Assembly: GCF_900103585.1 (NCBI RefSeq)
Contig: NZ_FNHV01000031.1
Coordinates: 1 to 64,000 of the forward strand
Length of the DNA: 64,000 nucleotides
Direction of reading: 5' to 3'
From: Streptomyces sp. cf386
GTDB taxonomy: Bacteria > Actinomycetota > Actinomycetes > Streptomycetales > Streptomycetaceae
Shown piece by piece: positions 32,152-40,812 of the stretch. Below the pieces are notes generated by a model. The model was not told where the DNA came from, ran no database searches, and saw nothing but the letters and a program-made list of their open reading frames with translations. The position numbers and the translations under genes are program-made. Numbering within the stretch: position 1 is the stretch's first letter; the number at the start of each line of letters is the position of its first letter.

Positions 32152-33483
32152 ATGGCCTTCACGCGAACCTTGCGTGCTCTGAGCGCCACGGCACTGACGG
32201 GCACGCTGATCCTGGCGGTGGCTCCTGCTGCCTCCGCTGACCAGACCAGACGTGACCAGTGGGCGCTGGACGCGTTGCAGGCTGAATCCGTGTGGAAGGT
32301 CACGAAGGGTAAGGGCGTCACTGTTGCCGTTATCGACTCGGGTGTGAATGCCGATCATGTCGATTTGAAGGACAACGTCCTCAAGGGCAAAGACTTCGTC
32401 GACGGCGACAATGATGCTTCGTCGGTTGGTGACGACGACCACGGTTCAGGGATGGCCTCGATAATCGCTGGGCATGGACATGGTCCGGGCGCAGCTGACG
32501 GTGTTATGGGGCTAGCGTCAGAAGCCAAGATCCTTCCGATTCGGAGTGATGTCGAGAGTGATTACAGTTTCGCTGATGAGATTCGCTACGCGGTAGACCA
32601 TGGTGCTTCAGTCATCAACATTTCCGTGTACGTCGGTCAAGACAATCCTGCGGATCGTGAGGCGGTTACCTACGCGCTAGAGCATGATGTCTTGATCGTG
32701 ACGGCATCAGGAAACAAAGGTCGGGCTAACGATATTGGTTTCCCTGGCGAGTACCCAGGCGTCCTGACGGTCGGCGGTGTTGATAAGAGTGGGAAGATTT
32801 GGTCAAATTCCAACTATGGACCTGAGGTTCTGCTGACGGCGCCTGCCACGCGGATTGTAACGGCAGGTGCGCCAGGTAACAGGCTTCGGATTGGAGATGG
32901 TACTTCGGACTCTGCCGCCTTCGTCTCCGCCGCCGCCGCCTTGCTTCGGTCAAAGTTCCCGAGCCTTACGGCGGGCCAGATTGCTGACCGACTTGTGAAG
33001 ACGGCTGTCCTCCCGGACTCTGCCAAGGGGCTTTCTCTTCCTGACGAGAAGTACGGCTACGGCGCTATCCGCCCGCTTGCCGCACTGACGGAAGATATCC
33101 CTGCGGGCTCCAAGTACGGCCCCCTCAAGGCTCCAGTATCCGAGTCTCAGAGCCCCTCCGCTGCTCCCAGCGCAGGGAAGTCCGACGCCGACTACGCCGC
33201 AGAAACCGAAAAGGCAGACCAGAAGCAAATGCTGTTCTTCGTCGTCCTCGGCGTCATCGCCCTGGCCGTGATCGGCCTGATCGTGCTCCTGGTCGTGAAG
33301 CGATCCCGGCGCAGCAAGAACAACAACGGTGGGCCCGGCGGTCCTGCTGGCTATCCGCAGTACGGCCAGCAGCCCTTCCCGCCCCAGCAGAACCCGTACC
33401 AGCAGCAGGGTGCGCCGCAGCAGCCGAACCCCTACCAGCAGCAGTCCACTCCGCCTCACGGCCAGTGGCCGCCCCAGCAGTAG
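32152..33483 (+). CDS. mycosin-type subtilisin-like protease (copy 2)
   Basis: The protein is 443 residues with a signal peptide (ALTGTLILAVAPAASAD). Catalytic Asp is in VAVIDSGVN, His in DDDHGSGMAS, Asn in TASGNKG and Ser in GDGTSDSAAFVSA. A membrane helix (FFVVLGVIALAVIGLIVLLV) is followed by a cytoplasmic tail rich in Pro, Gln and Tyr (QNPYQQQGAPQQPNPYQQQ). The middle of the gene uses clearly more A/T at third positions than copy 1, a sign of separate ancestry or transfer. Confidence 0.93.
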   Translation: MAFTRTLRALSATALTGTLILAVAPAASADQTRRDQWALDALQAESVWKVTKGKGVTVAVIDSGVNADHVDLKDNVLKGKDFVDGDNDASSVGDDDHGSGMASIIAGHGHGPGAADGVMGLASEAKILPIRSDVESDYSFADEIRYAVDHGASVINISVYVGQDNPADREAVTYALEHDVLIVTASGNKGRANDIGFPGEYPGVLTVGGVDKSGKIWSNSNYGPEVLLTAPATRIVTAGAPGNRLRIGDGTSDSAAFVSAAAALLRSKFPSLTAGQIADRLVKTAVLPDSAKGLSLPDEKYGYGAIRPLAALTEDIPAGSKYGPLKAPVSESQSPSAAPSAGKSDADYAAETEKADQKQMLFFVVLGVIALAVIGLIVLLVVKRSRRSKNNNGGPGGPAGYPQYGQQPFPPQQNPYQQQGAPQQPNPYQQQSTPPHGQWPPQQ

Positions 33484-33507
33484 TGGACTGATACGACTCG
33501 GACAACC

Positions 33508-33541
33508 AGCGGGCGTGACGCGACCAGGCGTCACGCCCGCT
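33508..33541 (+). terminator. hairpin after the second mycosin
   Basis: Perfect 14-base arms AGCGGGCGTGACGC (33508-33521) and GCGTCACGCCCGCT (33528-33541) with a 6-base loop, 24 bases after the stop. It likely ends the ESX core plus-strand unit. Confidence 0.9.
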
Positions 33542-33670
33542 TGGCATAGTGAGAGCGACTGTGTTCCAGTTCTGCTGGCGGAGGAACCACAGTCCTGGTG
33601 AGCGTCCGGCGACCTACGTTTCACTGGCTCCTGGTGCCGCGGTAACCATTGCGTCCGGCACCCCGCACAG

Positions 33671-34242
33671 TCAGCAGCTCGGCAGCGTCCACTCGCACTG
33701 CGGGTCCGTCGTCCCGCCCGTGACAGACCGCTCACCCCGAACACTGCAGACTGTCCGCCACACCCCGCGCAACTTGACCTGAGCCCCGGGGCAGAGCGTG
33801 ACCGCCGCCGTCTCCCTCTCAATCGGGACGGCCACGATGTCCGGGGCCTTCAACTCGGCCCACACCGTCTTCCCGATGCCGGCCTCGCGTGCCTGGACAC
33901 CCCAGCGGTAGGGTCAGCGCGTCCACGCAGCAGTCCGCGTCCGCCGACGTCGTCCTCGCTGGGGCTCCGTACTTCTGGTTGCCCCTCCCCAGCGTCGCTC
34001 ACCTCCAGCCGCAACAGCCCGTCCTCCTCGGAGTGGGTGATGCAGATACCCACTTGGCGGTCACCTGGGGCCCGAGCCTGCAGTGCGTTGGTGACCAGTT
34101 CCGACAGCACCAACTCTGCCGGGTCGATGACGTCCTGATTGATGCCCCAGGCGCCGAGCAAAGAGGTGACCAGGGCACGCGCCCTGGAAACGCTGCGGCG
34201 ATGGCGGGATAGTCGAAACGCGATTTGGTTCAGTACGGCCAT
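33671..34242 (-). pseudogene. ATP-binding (anti-sigma-like HATPase) protein with two frameshifts
   Basis: The first frame, from 34242, encodes a histidine-kinase-type ATPase domain of the kind found beside HTH/DUF397 pairs: SRARALVTSLLGAWG, then LVLSELVTNALQARAP with the N-box Glu and Asn, and LRLEVSDAGEG with the G1 Asp. After GGRGLL (about 33927) family sequence continues in a second frame (VDALTL) and, after about 33908, in a third (WGVQAREAGIGKTVWAELKAP) to a stop at 33671. Each break equals +1 or -2 bases. The gene is therefore probably dead unless both breaks are sequencing errors. Confidence 0.75.
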
Positions 34243-34446
34243 GACAGTCCCCCTGGGGAGAAGATGCTTGCCCGGAATCCCCTACAGAGAAGGCCAGTTG
34301 GGCAGCGGGACACCGGCGTCCATGGTCAGCAGGAATGGACGCGCATCAACTCAATCTGCAACGTTTCCAGTTGAGATGGCAGCAACATTCCCTCTTTCGA
34401 ATTAGGGCTATGTCGTGGCCCCCGCTGTTCTGCTAAAGGTGTTGGC

Positions 34447-35195
34447 ATGCTTGCTAACAACGCCACCTCAAGCCCATCGACCGTTCCTGGACGCCAACTT
34501 GGCGACGAGCTACGCAGGTTGCGAGAAGGGGCGGAGCTTACGACCGTCCAGGCGGCGGAGGCTCTCGACTGCACCAAGGGCAAGATCAGCCGCATCGAGA
34601 AGGGTCGCGTGGCGGTGAGGCTTCCCGACCTGACGGCCATGCTGCAGGCGTACAGGGTGTCCGACACCGAGCGTCGTGAGCGGCTGACAGTACTGGCTCG
34701 CAAGGCCAACCGGCGTCGCAGGCAAGGATGGTGGAACGTCGCATCGCGCCAGAGGGAGACGGGAGATGAGATCGAGCAGTTCGTGGAGGTGCGCCTGGCT
34801 CGGCAGCAGCGGCTGGCCGGCGACGCACCTTTGCGTCTCTGGGCAGTCCTGTCGGAAGCCGTACTCCTTCAGCAGGTTGGCGGGCCGGAGGTGATGAAGG
34901 CGCAGCTCCAACAGCTCTGGGACGTTTCCGAGCGCCCCATGTGACCGTCCAGGTGCTGCCGTTCTCCCGTGGCGCCCATGCGAGTATGTTCGGCCCGTAT
35001 GTGGTGCTGGGCTTTCCCGAAGAGGGAGCTCTGGACGTGGTGTTGGCCGACAACCCAACCGGTTCGACCTGGCTTGAGCGAGAGGCGGAGGTCGCCCGAT
35101 ACCGGGACCTGTTCGACGCCGCACGCACGTCCGCACTCTCTCCAGTGGAGTCCCGTGCCGTCATCCATCGCAGGGCCAAGGAGTACGGACCATGA
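34447..35195 (+). pseudogene. XRE-type HTH / DUF5753 regulator, internally deleted and frameshifted
   Basis: Residues 1-95 form an XRE helix-turn-helix (LRRLREGAELTTVQAAEALD, SRIEKGRVAV). WWNVASRQRETGDEIEQFVE joins the linker to the middle of the DUF5753 domain, where roughly 60-100 residues usual for the family are missing. The domain then stops at TGA 34942-34944 (ERPM*). One frame over, from GTG 34941, it continues MTVQVLPFSRGAHASMF to 35195. A single lost base explains the break. The second part could be translated by ATGTGA overlap, but a working protein is unlikely. Confidence 0.75.
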
Positions 35196-35395
35196 AGAAC
35201 GCACGCCACAGCACGCTGGATCTGTCAGGCGCGAGGTGGCGCAGCAGCACGTACAGCGGTGGCAACAATGAGTGCGTCGAGGTGGCCGACGACCTGCCTC
35301 GCATAGTCCCCGTGCGTGACAGCAAGGACTCTGACGGGCCCGTGCTGGTTTTGAGTCCTCACGCATGGAGTGCCTTCCTCAATCACTTGAAGTGA
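35192..35395 (+). CDS. DUF397 domain protein
   Basis: The protein is 67 residues, overlapping the regulator fragment by ATGA. It is a canonical DUF397 protein: WRSSTYSGGNNECVEVADD, then IVPVRDSKDSDGPVLVLSPH and WSAFLNHL. Such proteins usually form an antitoxin-like or accessory trio with an HTH/DUF5753 regulator and an HATPase protein, as in whiJ-type loci. Here both partners are damaged, so it is an orphan survivor. Confidence 0.9.
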   Translation: MKNARHSTLDLSGARWRSSTYSGGNNECVEVADDLPRIVPVRDSKDSDGPVLVLSPHAWSAFLNHLK

Positions 35396-35913
35396 CTTCC
35401 GCGCGGGGTTGTCACCCGCGTAGGTGGATGAGGGTGGCTATAAAGCATGGATGCCGCACTCGGCAGACAGAGAAAATAGTGACCGTCTCTGGGGAAAGGC
35501 CTCGTACAGCTGTGGGCCGGCATTGATTGATCATCACCGTATACACCCAGCTCCGTTTGGCCTGCACCGTGAACCGAGGACCCACGCGAGCCTGGAGAAC
35601 GTCCTGTCCAGCCGGGCAGGCTGACGCCTGCCCCGGTCCGGCGCGGGTTTCGCCGTTAGGCTGCACTGTCGAGGTCGGACAGCCGCACGAACCCGCCGAA
35701 GGCCGACACCGATGGGCCGATCGGTTCGGACAACAAGTGGAGTGCCCCACAGTCGAGCGAGCGGGTCAATAGCGGATGCAGCCAGAATGGGCAGGGGACA
35801 GCAAGCGCCTGAATCGTCAGGCCAGGGTCCCACTGGCCCGGAGCCAGATGGCGCATGGCACAGTAGTTCCTGTGTGTAATGCCGTGCCGAGTGGAAAAGA
35901 CGGGAATTAATCG
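35396..35913. other. 518-base gap without a recognised gene
   Basis: A minus-strand frame at 35656-35856 (66 codons, FGGFVRLSDLDSAA at its end) may be a scrap of an old gene but has no start signal or known family. Nothing else is seen apart from the probable promoter of the gene at 35914. Confidence 0.4.
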
Positions 35914-36459
35914 ATGAAGTCACCCACCTTTGACGGAACTCCACAGCCGCCGTCCAGGCTTGCCACGCTGGCGTGGTTCACCTTTCAGTGGTTGCTGATC
36001 CCTGTTGAACTCACCATCAGGCTTGTGTGGAACCTTGTCATGCTCTTTGGAGATGGTGTGGACGGCGCTGAGTTGAGGGAGCCCTTGGCTCGTTTCATGT
36101 CGCCCGCGAGACTGGCCATTTCCCTGAGCCGCAACCCCAGTCGTTGGGAAGGGCATGTGAACTCTCTCTTTGGTCGTCTGGCTGATCAGATGAGGGGCAA
36201 GAAGTTTACCTTGGGTACCGTGATTAGGTACCCGCAGATGCATGTGTCACGGGAGACTGCCGGTGTGCACAGCCAAGTGAAGGCCCTAACAGTCAACTTC
36301 CGTGAATTCCGAGGCGCGAACTACCCTGTAGTTCAGTCCTCTCTCGCACGGTATGGTCTGAAAGCGAAGCCTTGCGCCGCAGGTGATCCAACACAAGGCT
36401 TGTGGGTGTATCTAGCCGATGATCCCGGCACTCCCGCTGCTGATTCTCTTACTGCATAG
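35914..36459 (+). CDS. unknown protein with one N-terminal membrane-associated helix
   Basis: The protein is 181 residues from ATG 35914 with GGGAA 11 bases upstream. One hydrophobic stretch (LAWFTFQWLLIPVELTIRLVW) lies at residues 17-45. The rest is basic and soluble (GKKFTLGTVIRYPQMHVSRE). Codon use is less GC-biased than in the core genes. I do not recognise a family. It stands alone between the decayed regulator trio and the module A copy on the minus strand. Confidence 0.6.
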   Translation: MKSPTFDGTPQPPSRLATLAWFTFQWLLIPVELTIRLVWNLVMLFGDGVDGAELREPLARFMSPARLAISLSRNPSRWEGHVNSLFGRLADQMRGKKFTLGTVIRYPQMHVSRETAGVHSQVKALTVNFREFRGANYPVVQSSLARYGLKAKPCAAGDPTQGLWVYLADDPGTPAADSLTA

Positions 36460-36600
36460 GGTGCGTGCTGCAGACCAGAGAATCCTCGACCGTGGGACAC
36501 GGAACACATAGATAAATGTCACGCCGCTGAGCTGATCGCTTCGATCGCGAGTGGGTGCTATGCCCGTGACCGAAGCGAATCGAGCGGCTTGGTGGATCGT

Positions 36601-37308
36601 TCAGCCAAAGACGGATCGGGTTTCTTCCTCTATGGTCATACGCTGACCCTGCCCATGTGTGACCCCGTCGTTCTGCTCTTGAGTCGGGGTTGGGATCTGG
36701 GAGGTTTCCCTGCTGAACCGTACTGTGTCTCCGAGGCGAGACATCAAGCCCACGTAGACAGGCAGTTCGGCCAGGCTGGGAGTGCTCATGGTGATAACCA
36801 GAAGGTTCTCACCGAATGGCGATGGCACGTACAGTTCGACATGGGCGAAAGTTATGGGCTGCTGAACCTGACCGCCACCGAGCTCCGTGGCATGAAAGGA
36901 GACGATGGCAGGACCGCAGCTCAGATCGACTCGGTGAACATCGCGGTGCTCTTCGAGGGAGAGCATCTCCTGCAACGACGCAGCGACTATGTCGGGCTCG
37001 TCCAATTGCATGTCGTCCATCCGGACCAGCAGATTCGCGATGCTCACCTCCCCGGCTTCAGTTTCGAACAGACCAACCGCTGCGTGCACTGTGCCGTCCT
37101 CCTCCAAGGCCTCTGCCATGGCGCCGTAGGCAACTGCAGCTACTTCTCGCTGAAACTCAGTTCCCCCTGGCCAGATCCTCAGCGCCAGCTCTTGGAGTGC
37201 CGCTTCGAATGCGTCAGGCGGCAGCATCAGCGGAATCTCATGGAAGTCCTCAGGCGATTCAAACTCAATGAGAACTTCATGAGTCGCGGGGAGCGATGTG
37301 GTCATCAA
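36601..37308 (-). CDS. module A third gene: possible ESX chaperone or immunity-like protein
   Basis: The protein is 235 residues, soluble, acidic, with no membrane segment or known domain. It begins ATHEVLIEFESPEDFHEIPL and carries LPPDAFEAALQELALRIWPG. It lies 30 bases downstream of the large WXG protein gene. Size, position and weak patterning match the 236-residue protein at 49233, which follows the second copy of the module. It ends SVFG. A role as chaperone, immunity or surface-display partner is inference. Confidence 0.7.
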   Translation of the reverse strand: MMTTSLPATHEVLIEFESPEDFHEIPLMLPPDAFEAALQELALRIWPGGTEFQREVAAVAYGAMAEALEEDGTVHAAVGLFETEAGEVSIANLLVRMDDMQLDEPDIVAASLQEMLSLEEHRDVHRVDLSCGPAIVSFHATELGGGQVQQPITFAHVELYVPSPFGENLLVITMSTPSLAELPVYVGLMSRLGDTVRFSRETSQIPTPTQEQNDGVTHGQGQRMTIEEETRSVFG

Positions 37309-37338
37309 CGCCTCAATCCTCTTTGTGGCAGCACTCCG

Positions 37339-38772
37339 TCAGAGACTGCCAGCTGCGGGGGTATTGGAGCCTGTGAAGGCGTTGTATAGTCCGAGGCCGA
37401 TACCGGGCGCCTGACCGGCGATTTGCGTACCGCGGGACCACCAAGACATCGGATCGAGGGTGCCGTCAGCACGAATTGCGCTCTTCAAGGAATTCTGCAG
37501 GCTCTCCGGTCCCCACTCGACAACCTTGCTGAGAGCTCGCTCTTTGACGGAAGCACCCATAGTGTCGAGTACGTGATTGTCCCAGGCCATCTTCAGGCGG
37601 TTGCCCATGCCGGACGTGGTGAATTTAGTGCTTCCTTCCGCATACTGCCGTCCGAGGCCAAACAAAGACCTTCCCTGGAGCCTGGCGGTATTGTATCCGG
37701 CCTCACTCAAAGCTTCGATTTTTCTGGCACGGTCGATCATTTGGACGCCGTTCTTGGCCGTCTTCATGGCAACCTTCACGCCTGCCGTGGCAGTTGTCGC
37801 CAGCTTTCCTAGCGGAACGACCCCGACCGCGTCACCCACAAGATCCATCGTGCTGATATTAGCGCCGCCGATCTTCGCGGCACCGTGTGTAGCCAGTGCT
37901 CCCAGGGAGAGAGCTCCACCGGCGAGAGCAAAGGCGCCTGAGAGAGGAGGACACCACAGGGTCAGGAGCGAAAGCACACCCATGGCAGTCGCAGCCATGC
38001 TCATCCAGTCGCCGATCTTTTTCAGCAGGTCGGCATGCTTGGTGCACCAGTTCTGGATCTTGTGCCCAAGGCGGGTGAAGGCGTCGGCGAGGCCTTCCCA
38101 GAAGCCCGGATCTGGTGCACCGTCCGTCGCCTTCTTGATCTGGCCGGCGATCTTCCGGGCATCCGACTGGTGTTCCTCGAGGAGTTCCTTCGCGTGCTTG
38201 ACGATCGCCTCGAACTCGTCGATAGCGCCTTCGAGTTTGCCCTTCGCGGAATCGAGGGTCTCTCCGGCCTGCTTCAACCGGGCATTTGCCGCGTCGATCT
38301 TTGCCTGGGCGTCCCTGAGCGCGGTTGGGTCGGAGAAAGACATTCCGGAGAGGCGGAACGCGGGATCCTCCGCGGCCTGGTTGTAGGCGTTGGTGGCGCT
38401 GTCGTAGTCCCTGCGAAGAGTCTTTTCACGCTGCTTGGCTTCGGTAGCGTCGGACTCGTACTGCCGTGCCTTGGACTGGTAGTGGGTGAGCATGCCGTGC
38501 CACGACTTGAGCTGCGTTGACGCTGAGCGGATGGCGTCCCGACTGTCACCGACGTACTTGGGCAGGTCACCGACCTTGCCCGTGAAGGCTTTCGCGGCTT
38601 CGCCTTCCCAGGCTCGTCCGCCACCCTCGCCGCGGAGGGAGCGCAGAATCTCGTGAGCGCTGTCCAGGCCACTCAGCGCGCTGTTGAGCTTCGTAACGAG
38701 GTCGTTGACGCTCTCGACCTTGCCGGGTGCCGGATTGAAGCCGATCGCGGGGAAGTCCTGCGCGCCGCTCAT
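37339..38772 (-). CDS. module A large WXG coiled-coil protein (copy 1), putative ESX effector
   Basis: The protein is 477 residues. Residues 1-110 hold a WXG-type hairpin with GRAWEGEAAKAFTGKVGDLP. A long coiled coil follows to about 210 (KQREKTLRRDYDSATNAYNQ). Residues 250-310 are hydrophobic and Gly/Ala-rich (AATAMGVLSLLTLWCPPLSG), typical of pre-toxin or membrane-insertion regions. The C-terminal 150 residues have no recognised toxin fold. The start ATG overlaps the stop of the small partner gene (ATGA). Confidence 0.8.
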   Translation of the reverse strand: MSGAQDFPAIGFNPAPGKVESVNDLVTKLNSALSGLDSAHEILRSLRGEGGGRAWEGEAAKAFTGKVGDLPKYVGDSRDAIRSASTQLKSWHGMLTHYQSKARQYESDATEAKQREKTLRRDYDSATNAYNQAAEDPAFRLSGMSFSDPTALRDAQAKIDAANARLKQAGETLDSAKGKLEGAIDEFEAIVKHAKELLEEHQSDARKIAGQIKKATDGAPDPGFWEGLADAFTRLGHKIQNWCTKHADLLKKIGDWMSMAATAMGVLSLLTLWCPPLSGAFALAGGALSLGALATHGAAKIGGANISTMDLVGDAVGVVPLGKLATTATAGVKVAMKTAKNGVQMIDRARKIEALSEAGYNTARLQGRSLFGLGRQYAEGSTKFTTSGMGNRLKMAWDNHVLDTMGASVKERALSKVVEWGPESLQNSLKSAIRADGTLDPMSWWSRGTQIAGQAPGIGLGLYNAFTGSNTPAAGSL

Positions 38773-39170
38773 CGTGCACCTGCCGCGGGACGAGCGGACG
38801 GCGAGGGGGTAGCCGGACTCGAGGGAGCAGGCGGTGATCCTGGCGTCGGGGACGGACCGGACGAAGGCTGGCTCGTCTTCTCCGCCTTCTCGAAGGCGTC
38901 GCGTATCGCTTGCTCGGTCTGCTCGTAGTTGTTCTTCGTCTGCTTGAGTCTCTCTTCGATGGCCTCGGTGCCGTCCGCGATCTTCTTGATCGCATTGTCC
39001 CAGGAGTCGTGGAACTCGTCGCAGGCGTTGTCGAGCGCCTCACTGCCGGTGCTCTTCGGGCCCACGTCCTTCAGGGCGTTAAGGGCCTTGCGCATGTTGT
39101 CCTGGCTGCTGTGCAGCTCTTTGATGAGCCGGTCGAGATCGTTGACCTCGACCTTGAAGTGGTCGCCCAT
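38769..39170 (-). CDS. module A small Esx-type partner (copy 1)
   Basis: The protein is 133 residues. The helical hairpin carries LDNACDEFHDSWDNAIKKI, the same LDxACDxFxDxW block seen at 47624 and 62957, and a YxxxE export-type motif (NYEQTE). The last 35 residues are Pro/Ser/Ala-rich and absent from the other copies. It likely pairs with the large protein translated from the overlapping gene. Confidence 0.82.
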   Translation of the reverse strand: MGDHFKVEVNDLDRLIKELHSSQDNMRKALNALKDVGPKSTGSEALDNACDEFHDSWDNAIKKIADGTEAIEERLKQTKNNYEQTEQAIRDAFEKAEKTSQPSSGPSPTPGSPPAPSSPATPSPSARPAAGAR

Positions 39171-39579
39171 GAAGTCCCCCGTGTGTGCTCAAAGTTCGAA
39201 TGCAAACGGTGCGGGTCAGTTCAGTAGCGTGATCGTATCTACCGATGCCGCGTGCTTGACGGGCGGGGCAGAGCGCACCGCTGAAGCCGACGGGGCGATG
39301 CTCGGTTGCCGTAGGTGGCCCTCGCAAAGCGGCGCGCCGGAACGCGGGCCTTTGTGCCGGCCGGGCGAACGGGCCAGTGACACAGCCCGCGAACGGCGGG
39401 CCAGGCACAGGAAGATCCGGTATCTTCCGGCTCCTGATTGGCATGTCCTTGCCGCATTGCTGAGCGCCAAACTCAGTCGGGCGGGGGTAGCTCACGCGTA
39501 TGGATGCAGTGAATGGACCAGTAGCGGTGTGAGTAGACCGGGCCTGCCTGCCATATTGACAACGGGGATGGGACAAGGG
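39171..39579. other. 409-base divergent intergenic region
   Basis: The stretch separates the minus-strand module A from a plus-strand Esx-like gene and should hold both promoters. No gene, repeat or clear promoter pair is recognised. Confidence 0.4.
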
Positions 39580-40014
39580 ATGAGCACTCCCTTCGATGCG
39601 CCACAGCACAGCGGCACCGCCCACTTGCGGCTGAACTCGCTACCCGCGGAAGGCGGCGGAGGGTGTGCCGGCAGGACCACCAACGTTGACACGCAGCGTC
39701 TGGACGAGGCTGCCAACGCGCTGGTCGAGCTGCGCGGTGACACCGAGAACGTCGACAACACGGCCGACGACGACTGCCTGAACGCCTCCAGGAACCTGAA
39801 CAAGTACAGCGCCGGGGGTATGGCCGAGGCGGGTTCCTGGGCCACCGCCGGTTCCCTGGTGACCATGGACGTCCGTTGGGGGTCGCAGGTTCTCAATCTG
39901 AAGCGCCTGCTTCAGGACATCAGCGACAAGCTCCACGCCACCAAGGGGCACTACACCCGCACCGAGCAGGAGGAGCGGGCCCGGCAGAACTCGATCAGCA
40001 CGCCCTTCGGGTGA
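39580..40014 (+). CDS. small WXG-like protein ending in TPFG
   Basis: The protein is 144 residues from ATG 39580 (GGGACAAGGG just upstream); ATG 39568 is an alternative. Residues 35-144 form a helical hairpin (RLDEAANALVELRGDTENVD; VRWGSQVLNLKRLLQDISDK) with RWG near the expected turn-helix. It ends QNSISTPFG, similar to the SPFG end of the 28139 product. It probably pairs with the WXG protein encoded 89 bases downstream. Confidence 0.7.
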   Translation: MSTPFDAPQHSGTAHLRLNSLPAEGGGGCAGRTTNVDTQRLDEAANALVELRGDTENVDNTADDDCLNASRNLNKYSAGGMAEAGSWATAGSLVTMDVRWGSQVLNLKRLLQDISDKLHATKGHYTRTEQEERARQNSISTPFG

Positions 40015-40103
40015 GTCGGCCGCCCGGGCCGCCGTAGCGCTGCCCGGGCCAGCCCATCGAGCCGGACCGGAACCCCTCACCCGAACGCGAGGAGCTGTCG
40101 CAC

Positions 40104-40760
40104 ATGGTGTCCGTCCCCTACCTCGACAAGGCCGACCTCGGCCCGCTGGCCAATGCCGCCGCCTCCTGGAAGGCGCTGCCGGCCAAGTACGAGTCGCTGC
40201 AACGCGAGTTCGAGCAGCGCGTCATCAACCACCTCAAGGGCCACTGGGAGGGCGACGCGGCCGAGGCCGCCTTCGCCACCATGGGCAAGGCCCGCACGGA
40301 GTACGAGAACGCCGCCACCGAGGCGGAGCGTATAGCCAAGCTGCTCCTGGACGCGCACAGCGAGTTCGCCGCCTCCCAGAAGCAACTGCACACTCTGCTC
40401 GACGAGGCCCGTACCGACAACTACAAGGTCTACGACGACGGCCGGGTTGAGGACATCGACCCGAGGCAGGACAGCCCGACCGCCTCCGGGACGCCGGGCC
40501 TCGCCGAGGAACGCAAGCAGAAGCTGGACTCGCTCGTGTCCCGGCTGACGCACATTCTGGAAGTAGCCACCGCCGCCGACGAAGCCACCCACGCGGCCCT
40601 GCAACGTGACGCCAACGGCGACAGCCAGTCCTTCAACACCAGCGTCTACACCAGCCTCGACGCCGTCGAAGCAGACCAGGCTTCTGCCCTGATGAACAAG
40701 AAGGGACGTCTCACCGACGCCGAGATCACCAAGCTCAACCTGCTCCTCTCCGCCAATTAA
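40104..40760 (+). CDS. N-terminal part of a split WXG/DUF6571-like protein
   Basis: The protein is 218 residues from ATG 40104. The WXG hairpin is clear (VINHLKGHWEGDAAEAAFAT) and a coiled coil follows. The frame ends TKLNLLLSAN* at TAA 40758-40760. One frame over, the sequence continues at once as KDDPEFSRDFAVKTGGEN into the next reading frame, as expected for one long DUF6571-like protein of about 750 residues. It is therefore either a truncated product or one half of a gene broken by a lost or gained base near 40758. Confidence 0.75.
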   Translation: MVSVPYLDKADLGPLANAAASWKALPAKYESLQREFEQRVINHLKGHWEGDAAEAAFATMGKARTEYENAATEAERIAKLLLDAHSEFAASQKQLHTLLDEARTDNYKVYDDGRVEDIDPRQDSPTASGTPGLAEERKQKLDSLVSRLTHILEVATAADEATHAALQRDANGDSQSFNTSVYTSLDAVEADQASALMNKKGRLTDAEITKLNLLLSAN

Positions 40761-40812
40761 GGACGATCCGGAGTTCTCCCGTGACTTCGCGGTCAAGACC
40801 GGTGGTGAGAAC

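Noticed and set aside
35656..35856. 66-codon minus-strand frame, considered as a small gene
   Set aside because: No ribosome site, no known family, and weak codon bias; noted only as a possible scrap.
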